A stretch of 13,472 nucleotides of DNA from contig CAAECI010000124.1 in assembly GCA_900754255.1 (NCBI GenBank), positions 1 to 13,472 of the forward strand, given 5' to 3'. This stretch comes from an uncultured Succinivibrio sp. GTDB lineage: Bacteria > Pseudomonadota > Gammaproteobacteria > Enterobacterales > Succinivibrionaceae. The position numbers were made by a program, and so were the translations under genes. Position 1 is the stretch's first letter; each line of letters opens with the position of its first letter. The notes under the pieces were generated by a model. The model ran no database searches, was not told the origin of the DNA, and worked only from the letters and a program-made list of their open reading frames with translations. Below, piece after piece: positions 13,397 through 13,472 of this stretch.

Positions 13397-13472
13397 CTAT
13401 TCAGAACCCTGACCAAGAATGATCTCTGCACGGCCGTTGAAAGCAGCAGTCAATGCAGTAAAAGCATCGATG
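13397..13472 (-). CDS. 3' end of an unidentified minus-strand gene (partial)
   Basis: Reading inward from the right edge on the minus strand, a frame stays open for 24 codons and ends at TAG (13397-13399). The tail ends in FNGRAEIILGQGSE, a mixed hydrophobic and polar sequence typical of a real C-terminus. It points the same way as fucI, 401 bases upstream of it, and could be an earlier part of the fucose locus or an unrelated gene. The family is not recognisable from so little. No clear terminator follows it. Confidence 0.55.
   Translation of the reverse strand, partial: IDAFTALTAAFNGRAEIILGQGSE

Noticed and set aside
1..13472. CRISPR arrays, transposases or insertion sequence ends
   Set aside because: I found no regularly spaced repeat array, no transposase frame and no paired terminal inverted repeats with target duplications.

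Overview
The window reads as chromosomal DNA of a gammaproteobacterium. Support comes from the LptG lipopolysaccharide exporter subunit, PurU and GltA proteins that resemble the enterobacterial ones along their whole length, a FucI and FucU close to those of E. coli, and a leuX-like tRNA-Leu(CAA) with an encoded CCA end. Fucose use, a tripartite carboxylate transporter and AT-rich intergenic DNA would suit a gut or rumen anaerobe, for example a Succinivibrionaceae-like lineage, but that placement is inference.

Layout. Positions 1-60 hold the 3' end of a probable plus-strand gene, followed by a hairpin. purU (minus, 361-1203) and gltA (plus, 1567-2883) diverge from a shared 363-base promoter region, and gltA ends in a clear intrinsic terminator. 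Positions 3130-4816 carry an AAA-ATPase-like/PD-(D/E)XK nuclease family gene whose 5' end is decayed: the Walker A region is missing and the upstream remnant contains stops. After an AT-rich spacer come tRNA-Leu(CAA) and lptG, both on the minus strand. lptG has no lptF beside it.

The main feature is a six-gene minus-strand cluster read from about 13000 down to 6504: fucI (L-fucose isomerase), fucU (fucose mutarotase), a cytoplasmic sialidase-like BNR-repeat protein, then tctC, tctB and tctA of a tripartite tricarboxylate transporter (TTT). Gaps between coding regions are short except for two hairpin-bearing spacers, fucI-fucU and tctC-tctB, which probably set different expression levels within one transcript. 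An intrinsic terminator follows tctA. A perfect 12-bp palindrome of GntR-operator type lies about 230 bp upstream of fucI. The left-over 3' end of another minus-strand gene closes the window at 13397-13472.

Working model (inference). The TTT system imports an anionic compound, the sialidase-like protein cleaves or rearranges it in the cytoplasm, and FucU and FucI pass the released L-fucose-type sugar to the ketose. The fucose permease FucP, kinase FucK and aldolase FucA are not in the window. Pairing FucI/FucU with a TTT transporter and a sialidase-like protein, instead of FucP, is the least ordinary thing here.
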